Assembly: GCF_902833055.1 (NCBI RefSeq) | Contig: NZ_CADFEJ010000001.1 | Coordinates: 620,001-684,000 of the forward strand | Origin: Burkholderia territorii | GTDB lineage: Bacteria; Pseudomonadota; Gammaproteobacteria; Burkholderiales; Burkholderiaceae | Length of the DNA stretch: 64,000 bases | Direction: 5' to 3' | Shown: piece by piece, positions 8,456 through 17,306 of the stretch | Numbering within the stretch: position 1 is the first letter of the stretch | Layout: every line of letters begins with the position of its first letter | Translations under genes and position numbers: made by a program | The notes under the pieces: model-generated | Seen by the model: only the letters and a program-made list of their open reading frames with translations | Told to the model about the DNA's origin: nothing | The model's database searches: none

Positions 8456-9099
8456 TCAAGGTGCTCATCGCCGACGACCATACGCTCGTGCGCGACGGTC
8501 TGCGGCACATTCTCCAGAACACCACCGCATTCGAAGTGGCCGGCGAAGCGTGCGACGGGCCGTCGACGATCGCGCTGATTCGCTCGACGCCAGCCCAGGT
8601 GCTGGTGCTCGACCTGTCGATGCCGGGCCGCAACGGCGTCGAGCTGATCAAGCAGATCAAGGACGAGAAGCCCGCGCTACGCGTACTCGTGCTGACCATG
8701 CATGCGGAACAGCAGTACGCGGTGCGCGCGTTCCGCGCCGGCGCGTCGGGCTACCTGACCAAGGAAAGCGCGAGCGCCGAACTGGTCGGCGCGGTGACCA
8801 AGGTTGCATCGGGCGGCGTCTACGTGAGCCTCGCGATGGCCGAGCAATTCGCGCAAAGCCTGAACGAACCGGCCGAGACGCTGCCGCACCAGCGGCTGTC
8901 CGATCGCGAGTTCGACGTGTTCCGCCGGATCGCCGCCGGACAGACGCTGACCGAGATCGCGCAGGCGCTGTGCGTGAGCGCGAAGACGGTCAGCACCTAC
9001 AAGACCCGGATCCTGGAAAAGATGCAGATGCCGCACGAAGCGGCGCTGGTCCGCTACGCGATGCGGCACAAGCTGCTCGACGAGACGGACGACGTCTAG
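8452..9099 (+). CDS. NarL/FixJ-family response regulator
   Basis: A 215-residue two-domain regulator. The receiver (1-120) has the acidic pocket DD at 8-9, the phospho-acceptor Asp54 in VLDLSMPG and Lys in GYLTKESA. The LuxR-type helix-turn-helix follows (about 148-205; LSDREFDVFRRIAAGQTLTE, then KTVSTYKTRILEKM). It starts inside the stop codon of the kinase gene, which makes the pair a clear two-component system. Its DNA target is unknown. The TGTAGG-N6-CCTACA palindrome at 18433-18462 has the geometry of a LuxR-type regulator site, but linkage to this protein is only a guess. Confidence 0.95.
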   Translation: MIKVLIADDHTLVRDGLRHILQNTTAFEVAGEACDGPSTIALIRSTPAQVLVLDLSMPGRNGVELIKQIKDEKPALRVLVLTMHAEQQYAVRAFRAGASGYLTKESASAELVGAVTKVASGGVYVSLAMAEQFAQSLNEPAETLPHQRLSDREFDVFRRIAAGQTLTEIAQALCVSAKTVSTYKTRILEKMQMPHEAALVRYAMRHKLLDETDDV

Positions 9100-9108
9100 G
9101 CGCACCGT

Positions 9109-9134
9109 GCCGGCCGCGCGACGCGCGGGCCGGC
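9109..9134. terminator. GC-rich hairpin between convergent genes
   Basis: Arms GCCGGCC (9109-9115) and GGCCGGC (9128-9134) enclose a GC-rich loop directly after the response regulator stop codon. It lies before the end of the convergent LprI-like gene. No long T-run follows, so it is a candidate only. Confidence 0.35.
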
Positions 9135-9149
9135 TGAAGGTCGCGCAGC

Positions 9150-9554
9150 CTACTTGCCCGGCACCGGGCAGGCCAGGTCGCCTTCCTCGCACGACAGATA
9201 ACCCTTCAGCGTCTCGTTGCGCGTCTTGGTCAGATCGTCGAGGCAGGTCGATACGACCATCGGATACACGCTGCCGCCTTCGGCGTTCGCGCTGGAGAAG
9301 TTGCATTCGGCATCGCGGTACGCGATCCACGCGCGTTGCGCGTTCACGAGTTTTTCCGCGAGCGGCTTCGCGTCGCGCAGCCGTGCGGTGACGGCCTGGT
9401 AAGTGCGGTTCAGGTCCGCGTCGGATTTCTTGTACGCGCGATCGGCGCACGCCGTCATCGCTGCCTGATCCGTCGCGTCCGCACAATTCGCCTGTGCATG
9501 GGCAACGTTCGCCGCCAGCGCGAGCGCGCACAGCAGACCGGTCGAGACACGCAT
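9150..9554 (-). CDS. secreted LprI-like (DUF1311) protein
   Basis: A 134-residue exported protein. A signal peptide with cleavage after VAHA (about residue 20) is followed by a DUF1311/LprI-type domain. This has paired cysteines (NCADATDQAAMTACADRAYK) and the family helix LNRTYQAVTARL...KLVNAQRAWIAYRDAEC. Further cysteines near the C-terminus could form disulfides. Related proteins include a mycobacterial lysozyme inhibitor; whether this one inhibits lysozyme is not shown. The start has AGGAG 6-7 nt upstream. It is monocistronic and convergent with the two-component pair. Confidence 0.85.
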   Translation of the reverse strand: MRVSTGLLCALALAANVAHAQANCADATDQAAMTACADRAYKKSDADLNRTYQAVTARLRDAKPLAEKLVNAQRAWIAYRDAECNFSSANAEGGSVYPMVVSTCLDDLTKTRNETLKGYLSCEEGDLACPVPGK

Positions 9555-9747
9555 GGATGCTCCTGTTTGTTTTCGTTGAAGTCGTGGAACGTGATGCCGG
9601 GCTTGCCGCCGCGCCTCGGCGCGCGACCTCGCCGGCCGACGGTCGCGACCTCGGTCGCGGCCGCCGCAGCGTGGCAATGCCGACCGCGATGCTAGCGCAC
9701 GCGCGATCGATTGTCAGCCCGCGCCCGCGTGCCGCGCACGCAAAAAA

Positions 9748-9767
9748 GCCCGCACTCGAGTGCGGGC
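9748..9767 (-). terminator. rho-independent terminator of the DUF4148 gene
   Basis: A perfect palindromic stem GCCCGCACTC/GAGTGCGGGC is followed on the minus strand by a run of six T. It lies about 50 bp after the stop codon of the DUF4148 gene. Confidence 0.8.
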
Positions 9768-9819
9768 CTTTCGGTACGGCATTGCGGGCGGCCTGGCGGC
9801 CGCGCGGCGAATGGCTTGC

Positions 9820-10149
9820 TTAGTGGCCGAAGTACACCGACGAACGATCGGCTGCGGCCGGCACGGCCACACGCTGGCCCGACTGCGACGTCGCGACCGG
9901 GTTCGAGCCATAGCCCGTTACGTCGGCCTGCGCACCGGTGTTCTGTGCGGCGGCGATCTTTGCCTGTGCGGCCTGGATGTTTTCCGGATAGTTCATCCAG
10001 TCGTTCGGGTTGTAGCCGGCCTTTTCGAGCTGAACCAGCTCGGCTCGCACTTGCGCGCGCGTCAGCGGCTGCTGGTTCGATTGGGCGAACGACACGACCG
10101 GGGCGGCCACCAGAGCGGCCAGTGCAACTGCCTTGATCAGCGATTTCAT
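9820..10149 (-). CDS. DUF4148 small exported protein
   Basis: A 109-residue protein with a signal peptide (MKSLIKAVALAALVAAPVVS, cleavage near SFA-Q). The DUF4148 core follows: LTRAQVRAELVQLEKAGYNP and a short segment (DWMNYPENIQAAQAKIAAA), then a low-complexity tail. Burkholderia genomes carry many paralogues of this family; the function is unknown, and periplasmic location is inferred from the signal. A strong GGAGGTAA ribosome binding site precedes the start, and a clear terminator follows. A second family member is at 34433. Confidence 0.93.
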   Translation of the reverse strand: MKSLIKAVALAALVAAPVVSFAQSNQQPLTRAQVRAELVQLEKAGYNPNDWMNYPENIQAAQAKIAAAQNTGAQADVTGYGSNPVATSQSGQRVAVPAAADRSSVYFGH

Positions 10150-10422
10150 GATGCGTTACCTCCAGATTGTTTTGTCAGGCGCTTCCGACTCGGTAGTCGT
10201 TGCGCATGAGTGAAAGTCTAGGAGGCCACGCTATCAGGGTAAATACTTAAATCGCAAATTCACTGTTGACGGAATCCGTACAATCGCGATGCATGCGGCC
10301 GAATCATCGGAGGATTATGGCCACGCCTGAAACCAATGGGCGGCAGCATGCTTCGTCCGGCGTGGATTGGCCGAGCCGGAGGCCGCTGCGCCGCGGCTGC
10401 CACGTGTGCCCGGTTCACCGCA

Positions 10423-11298
10423 TCAGCGGACCAGGTCCGTCTCGGCGGCGCCGACCGACAGGTCGAACAACAACGCCTTGAGGCGGGTCCGGTCGTCGGC
10501 GGCAGTCTCGTCGAACGCCGCATGGTGCAGCACCCAGCCCGGGAGCGCCGGATCGGCATGCACCGCGCGCACCGTGCCGTCGAGCGTGAGCAACCCGACA
10601 CGATCGTCATCCATGTACGGCAACTGCACGCGCAACGGCTCGCCGGCCGCCGCGAGCGCCCGGTCGACCGCGATCGACAGTCCGTTCAGGCTGAGATCGC
10701 GCACGATCCCGATACCGTCCGCCTGCACTGTCCCGCCCGTGCAGCGGGCCGCGATCCGCACCTGGACGCGCGGCTCCGCGCGCGTGCGCAGCCGGTCGAC
10801 GAAGCCCGGCGGCGACAGCACCAGGAACGGCGCCGCACCGGCCGCGTGCACGGCGTCGACCGTCGCACCGAAACGCGACACCGCCGACCGGCCGATCGCG
10901 ACCGCCTCGACGTCGTCGCCACGGGCAAAATCGAGCACGACCGCCGGCTGCGGTTCGACGAACAGCGCCCCCGATGCGCCGATCCCGATCAACCGGCAGC
11001 GCTGCAGCACGCGGGTCGCGCCGACCCGCCGCCGGATGCCGATCGCCGCGCCGGCCGACAGCCCCATGCGCGCGGCCGCCGGCACGGTGTGGGGCGCAGG
11101 CGCGGCGGGCTCGGCGTCATCGCGCCGGCGAACCGGCCGGAAGTGATCGAACAGGAAAGCATGCTGCGCGGGATCGTGCAGCGTCGTGCCGGCGGGCAGC
11201 AGCGCGGCGCCGCCCGCGTCGAAGAGATCGAAGCCGAGCGGAGTGCCGGTTGAGAGGTCGTCGCGCGCGAGCGCGACGTGATCGGTGATGAGCCGCAT
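10423..11298 (-). CDS. PilZ-domain protein, YcgR-like flagellar brake type
   Basis: A 291-residue soluble protein. The N-terminal half resembles a YcgR-type domain. The C-terminal PilZ domain shows the paired c-di-GMP motifs RTRAEPRVQVR (arginine pair) and DLSLNGLSIAVD (D/N-x-S-x-x-G). Proteins of this layout bind c-di-GMP and slow flagellar rotation or alter surface behaviour. No flagellar genes are nearby, so the target is inferred only from the family. Start choice: ATG at 11298 gives the compact N-terminus MRLITDHVALAR. A TTG at 11337 would add 13 residues. Neither has a clear Shine-Dalgarno. Confidence 0.8.
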   Translation of the reverse strand: MRLITDHVALARDDLSTGTPLGFDLFDAGGAALLPAGTTLHDPAQHAFLFDHFRPVRRRDDAEPAAPAPHTVPAAARMGLSAGAAIGIRRRVGATRVLQRCRLIGIGASGALFVEPQPAVVLDFARGDDVEAVAIGRSAVSRFGATVDAVHAAGAAPFLVLSPPGFVDRLRTRAEPRVQVRIAARCTGGTVQADGIGIVRDLSLNGLSIAVDRALAAAGEPLRVQLPYMDDDRVGLLTLDGTVRAVHADPALPGWVLHHAAFDETAADDRTRLKALLFDLSVGAAETDLVR

Positions 11299-11376
11299 CG
11301 GAAAGGCGCGGAGCAACCGCGCGTGCTGTCGTGACAACGTTATTACGGCAGCATCGCGCGAAATCTGAACGTCTCG

Positions 11377-13992
11377 TTACTCCGAACCGCTGGTCGCGCC
11401 GGGTGAAACCGGAGCCGGAGCCGGAGCCGGAGCCGCCGGCGGTGCCGGTACGGACGAAGGCACGGCCGGCGCGGAGGCGAGGCCCGGGCCGGAGGCGTTG
11501 CCCGCGTTGCCGCCCGCCGCCGGCGGCTGCGCGGCCTGCGATTGCGACGCGCCCGCCGACAGCGCGGCGGCCGATGCCGCCACCTCCGACGCCGGAATCC
11601 ACTCCTCGACGATCCCGCCGGATGCCGCGTCGGGCGCCGACGCAGCCGATGCACCCGATGCCGCAGCGGCGTCCGCCTCCGGCTGCCGCTCGATACGCTG
11701 CGTCCTGACGGGCGCCGGCGCCTGCTTCGGCTCGGGCCCGAACCATCCGTCGAACAAGTCCGTCACGCGTTCGCGCACCGACGCGAACCAGCCGGGCGAC
11801 GGTTCGGTATCGAATTTCAGCTTCGTGTCGACGATTCGGGCGCGTTGCGCGCGCTGGAAGAAGTCGCCGACGATCGGCAGCGCGCTGTGCGCGCCTTGCC
11901 CCCAATAGTCGCTGCGCAGCGTCACGCGGCCGTCGTCGAAACCGACCCATGCGCCGGCCACCAGCCCGGGCTGCATCAGGATGAACCAGCCGTCCGCGTT
12001 GTCCTGCGTGGTCCCGGTCTTGCCGGCCACGTCGCCGCGAATGCCGAAGCGCGCGCGGATGCTGCTGCCGGTGCCGCGTGTCACCACGTCGCGCATCACG
12101 CCGAGCAGCGTCTTGTCCGTCTCGGCATCGAGCGCGCGCTCGGGCGGCGCCGGCGCGTACTCGGCGAGCACGTCGCCCTGGCGGTTCTCGATGCGCGTCA
12201 CCATCTGCGGCTCGACGTACAGCCCGCCGTTCGCGATCGTCGCGTACGACGCAACCATCTCCTTCAGCGTCACCGGGCTCGTGCCGAGCGCGAGCGACGG
12301 CACGCGCTCGAGCGGGCTTTCGCGCACGCCCATGTCGCGCGCGAGCCGCGCCACCGCCGCCGGCCCGACCTTCTCCATCACCTGCGCGGTGATCCGGTTG
12401 CGCGACAGCGCGACCGCGTCGCGCAGCGTCATCGGCTTGCCCGACGGCGGCACGTCGTCGTTCGGCCGCCAGATCTCCCCGCCCTTCAGCGGAATCTCGA
12501 CCGCCTGGTCGATGAAGGTATCGTCCGGCTTCATCCCGTTTGCGAACGCGACGCCGTAGACGAACGGCTTGAAGGTCGAACCCGGCTGACGCCGCGCCTG
12601 CGCGACGTGATCGAACGGCTCGCTCGTGAAGTCGCGGCTGCCGACCCACGCGCGGATCTGCCCGTCGCGCGGGTCGATCGCGACGAAGCCGGCCTGCACG
12701 TCGGTCTTCGCCTTGCACAGCGCGCGCATGAAGCCGCGGTCGGCGGCGAGCTGCTTCATCGCGGCGGCATCGTTTTTGCCGGCATCCTGCGCGGCCTTGT
12801 ACTCGGGCGACTCGCGCATGAACGTGCGGAACACCTCGTTGTCGGTGCCGCAGCCGTCGCGGCCGCTCCATGCGTTGTTCGCGATGCCCTGCAGCTGGTT
12901 CGCCTGCAGCGTCAATGCCGCCGTCGCCATCTGCTGCAGCCGCGAATCGATCGTGGTGCGCACGATCAGCCCGTCCGAATAGATGTTGTAGTCGTTGCGG
13001 TCGGCCCAGCCGATCAGCCATTTGCGCAGTTGCTGCGCGAAGTGCGGCGCGGGTCCCGGCGGCTCCTTCTGGCGCTCGAAATCGATGCGCAGCGGCCGGC
13101 GCTGCAACTGCGCGAACTGCGCCGGCGACAGCTTGCCGTACTTCACCATCTGGCCGAGGACGGTATTGCGCCGCTGCAGCGCGCGCTCGGGGTTCAGCAC
13201 CGGGTTGTAGTAGCTGTTGCCCTTCAGCATCCCGACGAGCGTCGCGCTGTCCAGCACGTCGAGCTCGTCGGCGGACTTGTCGAAATAGGTGCGCGCGGCC
13301 ATCTCGACGCCGTACGCGTTGTACAGGAACGGCACCGTGTTCAGGTAGGTCTCGAGGATCTGGTCCTTGCTGTAGACGGCCTCGATCTTCAGCGCGGTGA
13401 TCGCCTCCTTCACCTTGCGCGTGAGCGTCGGCGCGCGGCCGATCTCGTCCGGATACAGGTTGCGCGCGAGCTGCTGCGTGATCGTCGAGCCGCCCTGGCG
13501 GCTGCCCGAGAACGTATGGAGCGCGGCCGACGCCGTGCGCTTCCAGTCGAGGCCGTGATGCTCGTAGAAGCGATGGTCTTCGGTCGCGATCAGCGCGTCG
13601 ACCATGTGCGGCGAGATCTGCTTGAGCGACACCCATTCGCGGTTCGACGGCTTGAATTCGGCGAGCAGCTTGCCGTCGGCCGACAGCACTTGCGCGGGCT
13701 GGTCGACGCGCGCCTTGCGGATGTCGCCGATGCCCGGCGTGAACGGGATCAGCACCAGCACGTACAGCACGAACAGCGCCGGCACGGCGGCGGCCGCGCG
13801 CAGCACGCCGCGGCGTGTCGGATGACGGAGGTGGTGCCAGGCGCTGGCCCGGACACGCTTGACGAACACGGCGGCAGCGGCCGCGACGGGTTGGGCACGC
13901 GCGACCCATTTGGCACAGAGGTCACGCACTGACGACACGTTTCGGCGATTCACGCGGGTGGGGGATCTGCTGGAAAGGCTGCATCGTACCAA
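11377..13992 (-). CDS. class A penicillin-binding protein (bifunctional peptidoglycan synthase)
   Basis: An inner-membrane cell-wall polymerase of up to 871 residues. One membrane segment (about 65-85) is followed by a glycosyltransferase family 51 domain (catalytic Glu138 in ATEDHRFYEHHGLDW; later GGSTITQQLARNL). The transpeptidase domain has all three motifs: Ser472 in PGSTFKPF, SRN at 530-532 and KTG at 658-660. The last 130 residues are Ala/Pro/Ser-rich low complexity ending in a PAPAPAP run encoded by a hexanucleotide repeat. The start is unclear: the first codon here is TTG, and a GTG 13 codons in is an alternative. No ribosome binding site settles it. Confidence 0.92.
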   Translation of the reverse strand: MVRCSLSSRSPTRVNRRNVSSVRDLCAKWVARAQPVAAAAAVFVKRVRASAWHHLRHPTRRGVLRAAAAVPALFVLYVLVLIPFTPGIGDIRKARVDQPAQVLSADGKLLAEFKPSNREWVSLKQISPHMVDALIATEDHRFYEHHGLDWKRTASAALHTFSGSRQGGSTITQQLARNLYPDEIGRAPTLTRKVKEAITALKIEAVYSKDQILETYLNTVPFLYNAYGVEMAARTYFDKSADELDVLDSATLVGMLKGNSYYNPVLNPERALQRRNTVLGQMVKYGKLSPAQFAQLQRRPLRIDFERQKEPPGPAPHFAQQLRKWLIGWADRNDYNIYSDGLIVRTTIDSRLQQMATAALTLQANQLQGIANNAWSGRDGCGTDNEVFRTFMRESPEYKAAQDAGKNDAAAMKQLAADRGFMRALCKAKTDVQAGFVAIDPRDGQIRAWVGSRDFTSEPFDHVAQARRQPGSTFKPFVYGVAFANGMKPDDTFIDQAVEIPLKGGEIWRPNDDVPPSGKPMTLRDAVALSRNRITAQVMEKVGPAAVARLARDMGVRESPLERVPSLALGTSPVTLKEMVASYATIANGGLYVEPQMVTRIENRQGDVLAEYAPAPPERALDAETDKTLLGVMRDVVTRGTGSSIRARFGIRGDVAGKTGTTQDNADGWFILMQPGLVAGAWVGFDDGRVTLRSDYWGQGAHSALPIVGDFFQRAQRARIVDTKLKFDTEPSPGWFASVRERVTDLFDGWFGPEPKQAPAPVRTQRIERQPEADAAAASGASAASAPDAASGGIVEEWIPASEVAASAAALSAGASQSQAAQPPAAGGNAGNASGPGLASAPAVPSSVPAPPAAPAPAPAPVSPGATSGSE
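11411..11434. repeat. hexanucleotide repeat GGAGCC x4 within the PBP gene
   Basis: Four tandem copies encode part of the Pro-Ala tail of the penicillin-binding protein on the minus strand. The unit is a multiple of three, so copy changes would alter tail length without a frameshift. Confidence 0.85.
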
Positions 13993-14061
13993 AACTCGCG
14001 CGGCCCGCCGGCCGGCGGCCGTCCGGCGCCCGCGCGAATGGCGCCGGTTCGCACATTTTTA

Positions 14062-14100
14062 CAACAAAAAGGCGCGCGCCCCGCAGCGGGAACGCGCGCC
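14062..14100 (-). terminator. rho-independent terminator after the hydroxyproline operon
   Basis: On the minus strand the arms GGCGCGCG and CGCGCGCC, with an inner CCCGC/GCGGG stem, are followed by TTTTTGTTGT. It lies 25 bp beyond the stop codon of the dehydratase gene, ending the transcription unit that reads leftward. Confidence 0.85.
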
Positions 14101-14124
14101 CGACCGAGGGCGGTACGCCGACGC

Positions 14125-15132
14125 TCAGCGGACGAGAAAACCGTAGGTAAGCGGATCGCGCTCGTCGACGATCCAGTTCGCGAACCCGCAGATGTGCGCG
14201 CTGCCCTCCACTTCCGGAATCACGGCCGGGATATCGCCGACCGTCGTCTCGCGCAGCACGCGGCCCTTGAACACCGTGCCGACGATCGACTCGTTGACCA
14301 GCGTGTCGCCCGCCGCGAGCAGCCCGCGCTGGTACAGTTGCGCGACACGGCCGCCCGTGCCCGAGCCGGTCGGCGAGCGGTCGACCTCGCGATCCGCGAA
14401 CACGCAACAGTTCGCCTGCGTCGAGCCCGGATGGCGCGGCGCGTTCGCGATGATCGTGCCGTAGATATGGTTGATTTCGGGGATCTCCGGATGCACGACC
14501 GGATATTTCGCGTTCGCGGCGGCCTTCACTTCGGCGCCGAAGCGAATCAGCTTTTCCACCGCCGCTTCGCGCACCGGCAGGTCGAACGGCGCGCCGTCCA
14601 CGTAGAAATAGAACGCGCCGCCGTATGCGATGTCGCCGGTCACGGTGCCGAACGACGGCGTGTCGACCGACACGTCGCGCTGCCAGATGAACGACGGCAC
14701 GTTGACGAAGCGCACCGGCCCGGCATGTTCGCCGTCCCATTTCACGAACGCCTCGATGAAGCCGCACGGCGCATCGATGCCCACGCGCGTCTCCGGCACC
14801 GTGCGCTGCACCCAGCCGAGCTCGACCGCGGCGGTCGACAGCGCGATGACGCCGTGCCCGCAATGGTCGCTGTAGCCTTCGTTGTGCACGAATATCACGC
14901 CGAAATCCGCGTTCGCCGACACCGGCTCGGTCAGGTAGCCGCCGTACATGTCGGCGTGGCCGCGCGGTTCGAACATCAGCGCGCGGCGAATTTCGTCGGC
15001 GTTCTCCTTGAGCCACGCGCGGCGCTGGACGATCGTGTCGCCGGGCAGGCGCGGCAGGCCGCTCGTGACGATGCGGAACGCTTCGCCGCCGGTATGGACT
15101 TCGACGGTGGAAAGGGATCGGGAAATTTTCAT
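14125..15132 (-). CDS. lhpH: probable trans-3-hydroxy-L-proline dehydratase (proline racemase family)
   Basis: A 335-residue cytosolic enzyme of the proline racemase superfamily. The first catalytic position is Cys91 (SDHCGHGVIAL). The second, which is Cys in true racemases and 4-hydroxyproline epimerases (DRSPCG), is Thr255 here (DRSPTGSGTGG). A Cys/Thr pair is the known signature of trans-3-hydroxy-L-proline dehydratases, which give delta1-pyrroline-2-carboxylate. The next step would be done by the ornithine-cyclodeaminase-like reductase at 17417, supporting the call. It lies 55 bp after the binding-protein gene and shares its direction. Substrate assignment is inference from residue pattern and context. 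Confidence 0.82.
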   Translation of the reverse strand: MKISRSLSTVEVHTGGEAFRIVTSGLPRLPGDTIVQRRAWLKENADEIRRALMFEPRGHADMYGGYLTEPVSANADFGVIFVHNEGYSDHCGHGVIALSTAAVELGWVQRTVPETRVGIDAPCGFIEAFVKWDGEHAGPVRFVNVPSFIWQRDVSVDTPSFGTVTGDIAYGGAFYFYVDGAPFDLPVREAAVEKLIRFGAEVKAAANAKYPVVHPEIPEINHIYGTIIANAPRHPGSTQANCCVFADREVDRSPTGSGTGGRVAQLYQRGLLAAGDTLVNESIVGTVFKGRVLRETTVGDIPAVIPEVEGSAHICGFANWIVDERDPLTYGFLVR

Positions 15133-15187
15133 GGAGGATCGAAGGCGTGAAGACGAAGGACGGCGCCGCGGCGCCGTCCGGTCCGGG

Positions 15188-16309
15188 TTACTTGGCGTAA
15201 GGCTCGGGCAGCCCGTTGCGGATGACGTAGACGGTGGTCGGCGCGCCCTTCAGGTCGCCGCGCTCGTCAAACGAATAGGTGCCCGCGACGCCCGCATAGT
15301 TCGACTTCGCCAGCTGCGCGATCAGCTTCGCCTTGTCCGTGGTCGTGCCGGCCTTGACCATCGCGTCGGCCAACAGCTTCATGCCGTCGTAGTAATTGAC
15401 GCCGTAAACCTGTGTGTCCGTGTGATAGGTATCGTGATACTTCTTCAGGAATTCGCGGCCGGCCGGCGTCTTCTCGAGCGCGACGCCGCCCTGCGCGCAG
15501 TAGACGATCGACGCGGCCTCGCCGGCGACCTTGCCCATGTCGGCCGAGCAGATGCCGTCGCCGCCGAGCAGCTTCGCGCGCAACCCGCGCTGCTTCATCT
15601 GCTTCGCCATCGGCGCGCCTTGCGCCGCATAGCCGCCGAGGAAGATCACGTCGGGATTGCTGGCCTTGATCTTGGTGAGAATGCCGAGGAAATCGGTCGC
15701 CGACGAATTCGTGTACTCCTGGTCGACGATCTTGATTCCGTTCGCTTTCGCGACGTTCATGAACTGCTCCGCGACGCCCTGCCCGTACGCGGTGCGATCG
15801 TCGATGACCGCGGCGGTTTTCGCGTTCAGCGTCTTCGCGGCGAAGGTCGCCATCGTGCCGCCGAGCTGTTCGTCGCTCGCGCCGATCCGGAAGATGTTCT
15901 TGAAGCCCTGCCGCGTGAGCGCCGGGTTCGACGCGACCGGCAGGATCGGCACGCCCGCGTTGCTGTACACGCGCGACGCCGGAATCGCGACACCCGAGTT
16001 GTACGGCCCGAGCACCGCGACGACGCCCTTGTCGACCAGGTTCTGCGCGACCTGCACGCCCGCCTTCGGGTCGGCCTGGTCGTCCTCGGACACCAGCTTG
16101 AACGTGACCGTCTTGCCCGCCACCTTCACGCCGGCCTTGTTGAGCTCTTCGACGGCGAGGCGCGCGCCGTTTTCATTGTCCTTGCCGTTCGCGGCCTGCG
16201 GGCCGGTCAGCGGTGCCGAATGGCCGATCATCACGACTTCCTGCGCGTGCGCGGAAGTCAGCGCGCCGGCGGCAACGGCCACCGAGAGCGCGATAACGAA
16301 GTGTCGCAT
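15188..16309 (-). CDS. periplasmic amino acid-binding protein (LivK-type ABC component)
   Basis: A 373-residue exported binding protein. The signal peptide ends at SAHA (residue 22). The mature part has the type I periplasmic fold of the branched-chain amino acid receptors (IGHSAPLTGPQAANGKDNEN; VLGPYNSGVAIPASRVY). Start at 16309 has AGGAGA upstream. No permease or ATPase genes are adjacent, so it must use a transporter encoded elsewhere. Sitting between the regulator and the dehydratase, it probably binds hydroxyproline or a proline-like ligand. Two candidate operator palindromes occupy its 121-bp upstream region. Confidence 0.92.
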   Translation of the reverse strand: MRHFVIALSVAVAAGALTSAHAQEVVMIGHSAPLTGPQAANGKDNENGARLAVEELNKAGVKVAGKTVTFKLVSEDDQADPKAGVQVAQNLVDKGVVAVLGPYNSGVAIPASRVYSNAGVPILPVASNPALTRQGFKNIFRIGASDEQLGGTMATFAAKTLNAKTAAVIDDRTAYGQGVAEQFMNVAKANGIKIVDQEYTNSSATDFLGILTKIKASNPDVIFLGGYAAQGAPMAKQMKQRGLRAKLLGGDGICSADMGKVAGEAASIVYCAQGGVALEKTPAGREFLKKYHDTYHTDTQVYGVNYYDGMKLLADAMVKAGTTTDKAKLIAQLAKSNYAGVAGTYSFDERGDLKGAPTTVYVIRNGLPEPYAK

Positions 16310-16321
16310 GGTGTCTCCTGA

Positions 16322-16341
16322 TTGGTTTTGTGTGAAACCAA
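16322..16341. promoter_or_regulatory. candidate GntR operator 1 (TTGGT-N10-ACCAA)
   Basis: A palindrome ATTGGTTT-TGTGTG-AAACCAAT (16321-16342) lies immediately upstream of the ribosome binding site of the binding-protein gene. It shares TGGT-N10-ACCA geometry with the sites at 16395 and 17307. Confidence 0.55.
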
Positions 16342-16394
16342 TGTAGGACACACGTGGTCACGACGCAAGCAATTTCAAAATGAATTTCGCGCTT

Positions 16395-16414
16395 CTGGTC
16401 GATTTTCAGACCAG
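16395..16414. promoter_or_regulatory. candidate GntR operator 2 (CTGGT-N10-ACCAG)
   Basis: A perfect palindrome TTCTGGTC-N8-GACCAGAA (16393-16416) lies between the regulator stop codon and the binding-protein gene. Its centre is 73 bp (about seven helical turns) from operator 1, so the two sites face the same side of the helix. Confidence 0.6.
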
Positions 16415-16430
16415 AATGGCGTGGCGCATT

Positions 16431-17168
16431 TCATTTCGGCGCGATGTCCCGCCGCACGCGAAGGATGTGCTGTTCGACGTAGAAGGCGGCCGCATCGGCG
16501 TCGCCCGACACGATCGCCTCGTAGATCAGCCGGTGCTCGGACACGTAAAGGCGGATGCGGCCCGCATCGTAGATGCCGTCGTCCTTCAGCCGTTTCCACA
16601 GCGGCTGATCCATCGTCTTCGCGACTTCGTCCGCGATCTTCACGATCAGCGCGTCGCCGGTCATCAATGCAAGCTGCCGGTGGAACAGCCGGTCGCTCTC
16701 GTTCCACAACGCCCGCTGCTGCGGATCGTCGATGTCGGCGATGGTTTCCATCTGCGCAAGATAGCCCTCGGCGACGGGATCGGCGCGCCCGTGCGCGGCG
16801 GCGAGGCGCGCGATCGCCGGCTCGAGGATGAGTCGCACGCCCAGCGTCGACGTCGGACTGAAGTCGGCGTCGGGCACGCCGCGCGTGTCGCCGCGCTGCG
16901 CGAGCACGTCGAGCGGCGCCGCCACGACGTAGGTGCCCGAATTGCGCTTCGTGAACACCAGCCCCTCGTTCTGCAACGCGCCGAGCGCCTCGCGCACGGC
17001 CGGCCGGCCGACCTGGAACAGCGCCGCGAGTTCGCGCTCCGACGGCAACCGCGAATCGGCCGCATAGCGCCCCGCGCGGATCTCGTCGCGGATCTTCTCG
17101 GCGACCTGTTCGTAGATCTGCAGCGGCCGGAAACCGGCTTCGAGCGATTCAGGACGTGCGGACATCAT
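16431..17168 (-). CDS. GntR-family regulator, FadR subgroup
   Basis: A 245-residue repressor-type protein. The winged-helix domain (about 12-80) contains RLPSERELAALFQVGRPAVR and EALGALQNEGLVF. The C-terminal FCD all-helical ligand domain (about 100-240) holds the metal/ligand residues in the stretch ESDRLFHRQLALMTG and SEHRLIYEAIVSGD. The start at 17168 has AGGAG 6 nt upstream, and a second ATG follows directly. It lies between the binding-protein gene and the divergent reductase gene. Candidate operators sit on both sides of it, which makes it the likely local regulator responding to a hydroxyproline-pathway metabolite. This role is inference. Confidence 0.92.
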   Translation of the reverse strand: MMSARPESLEAGFRPLQIYEQVAEKIRDEIRAGRYAADSRLPSERELAALFQVGRPAVREALGALQNEGLVFTKRNSGTYVVAAPLDVLAQRGDTRGVPDADFSPTSTLGVRLILEPAIARLAAAHGRADPVAEGYLAQMETIADIDDPQQRALWNESDRLFHRQLALMTGDALIVKIADEVAKTMDQPLWKRLKDDGIYDAGRIRLYVSEHRLIYEAIVSGDADAAAFYVEQHILRVRRDIAPK

Positions 17169-17306
17169 CAGGGGCTCCTGCCCGGTCGGGTGGTGAATGG
17201 GGAAACAAGCGGGTTCGCACCATACCGGAGCGACGCCCATCTGGACGGATATTAGAACCAAAATCGGCAGCCTGCTGGCTTTTCCGGCTTGCCTGCCGCC
17301 AAGTGA

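Noticed and set aside
11542..13932. A long plus-strand open frame opposite the penicillin-binding protein
   Set aside because: It is antisense to a gene with all PBP motifs, is His/Arg-rich in the way of GC-skewed shadow frames, and has no ribosome binding site or family feature.
14125..15132. 4-hydroxyproline 2-epimerase or proline racemase
   Set aside because: Both need two catalytic cysteines. The second site is Thr255 here, the dehydratase pattern.
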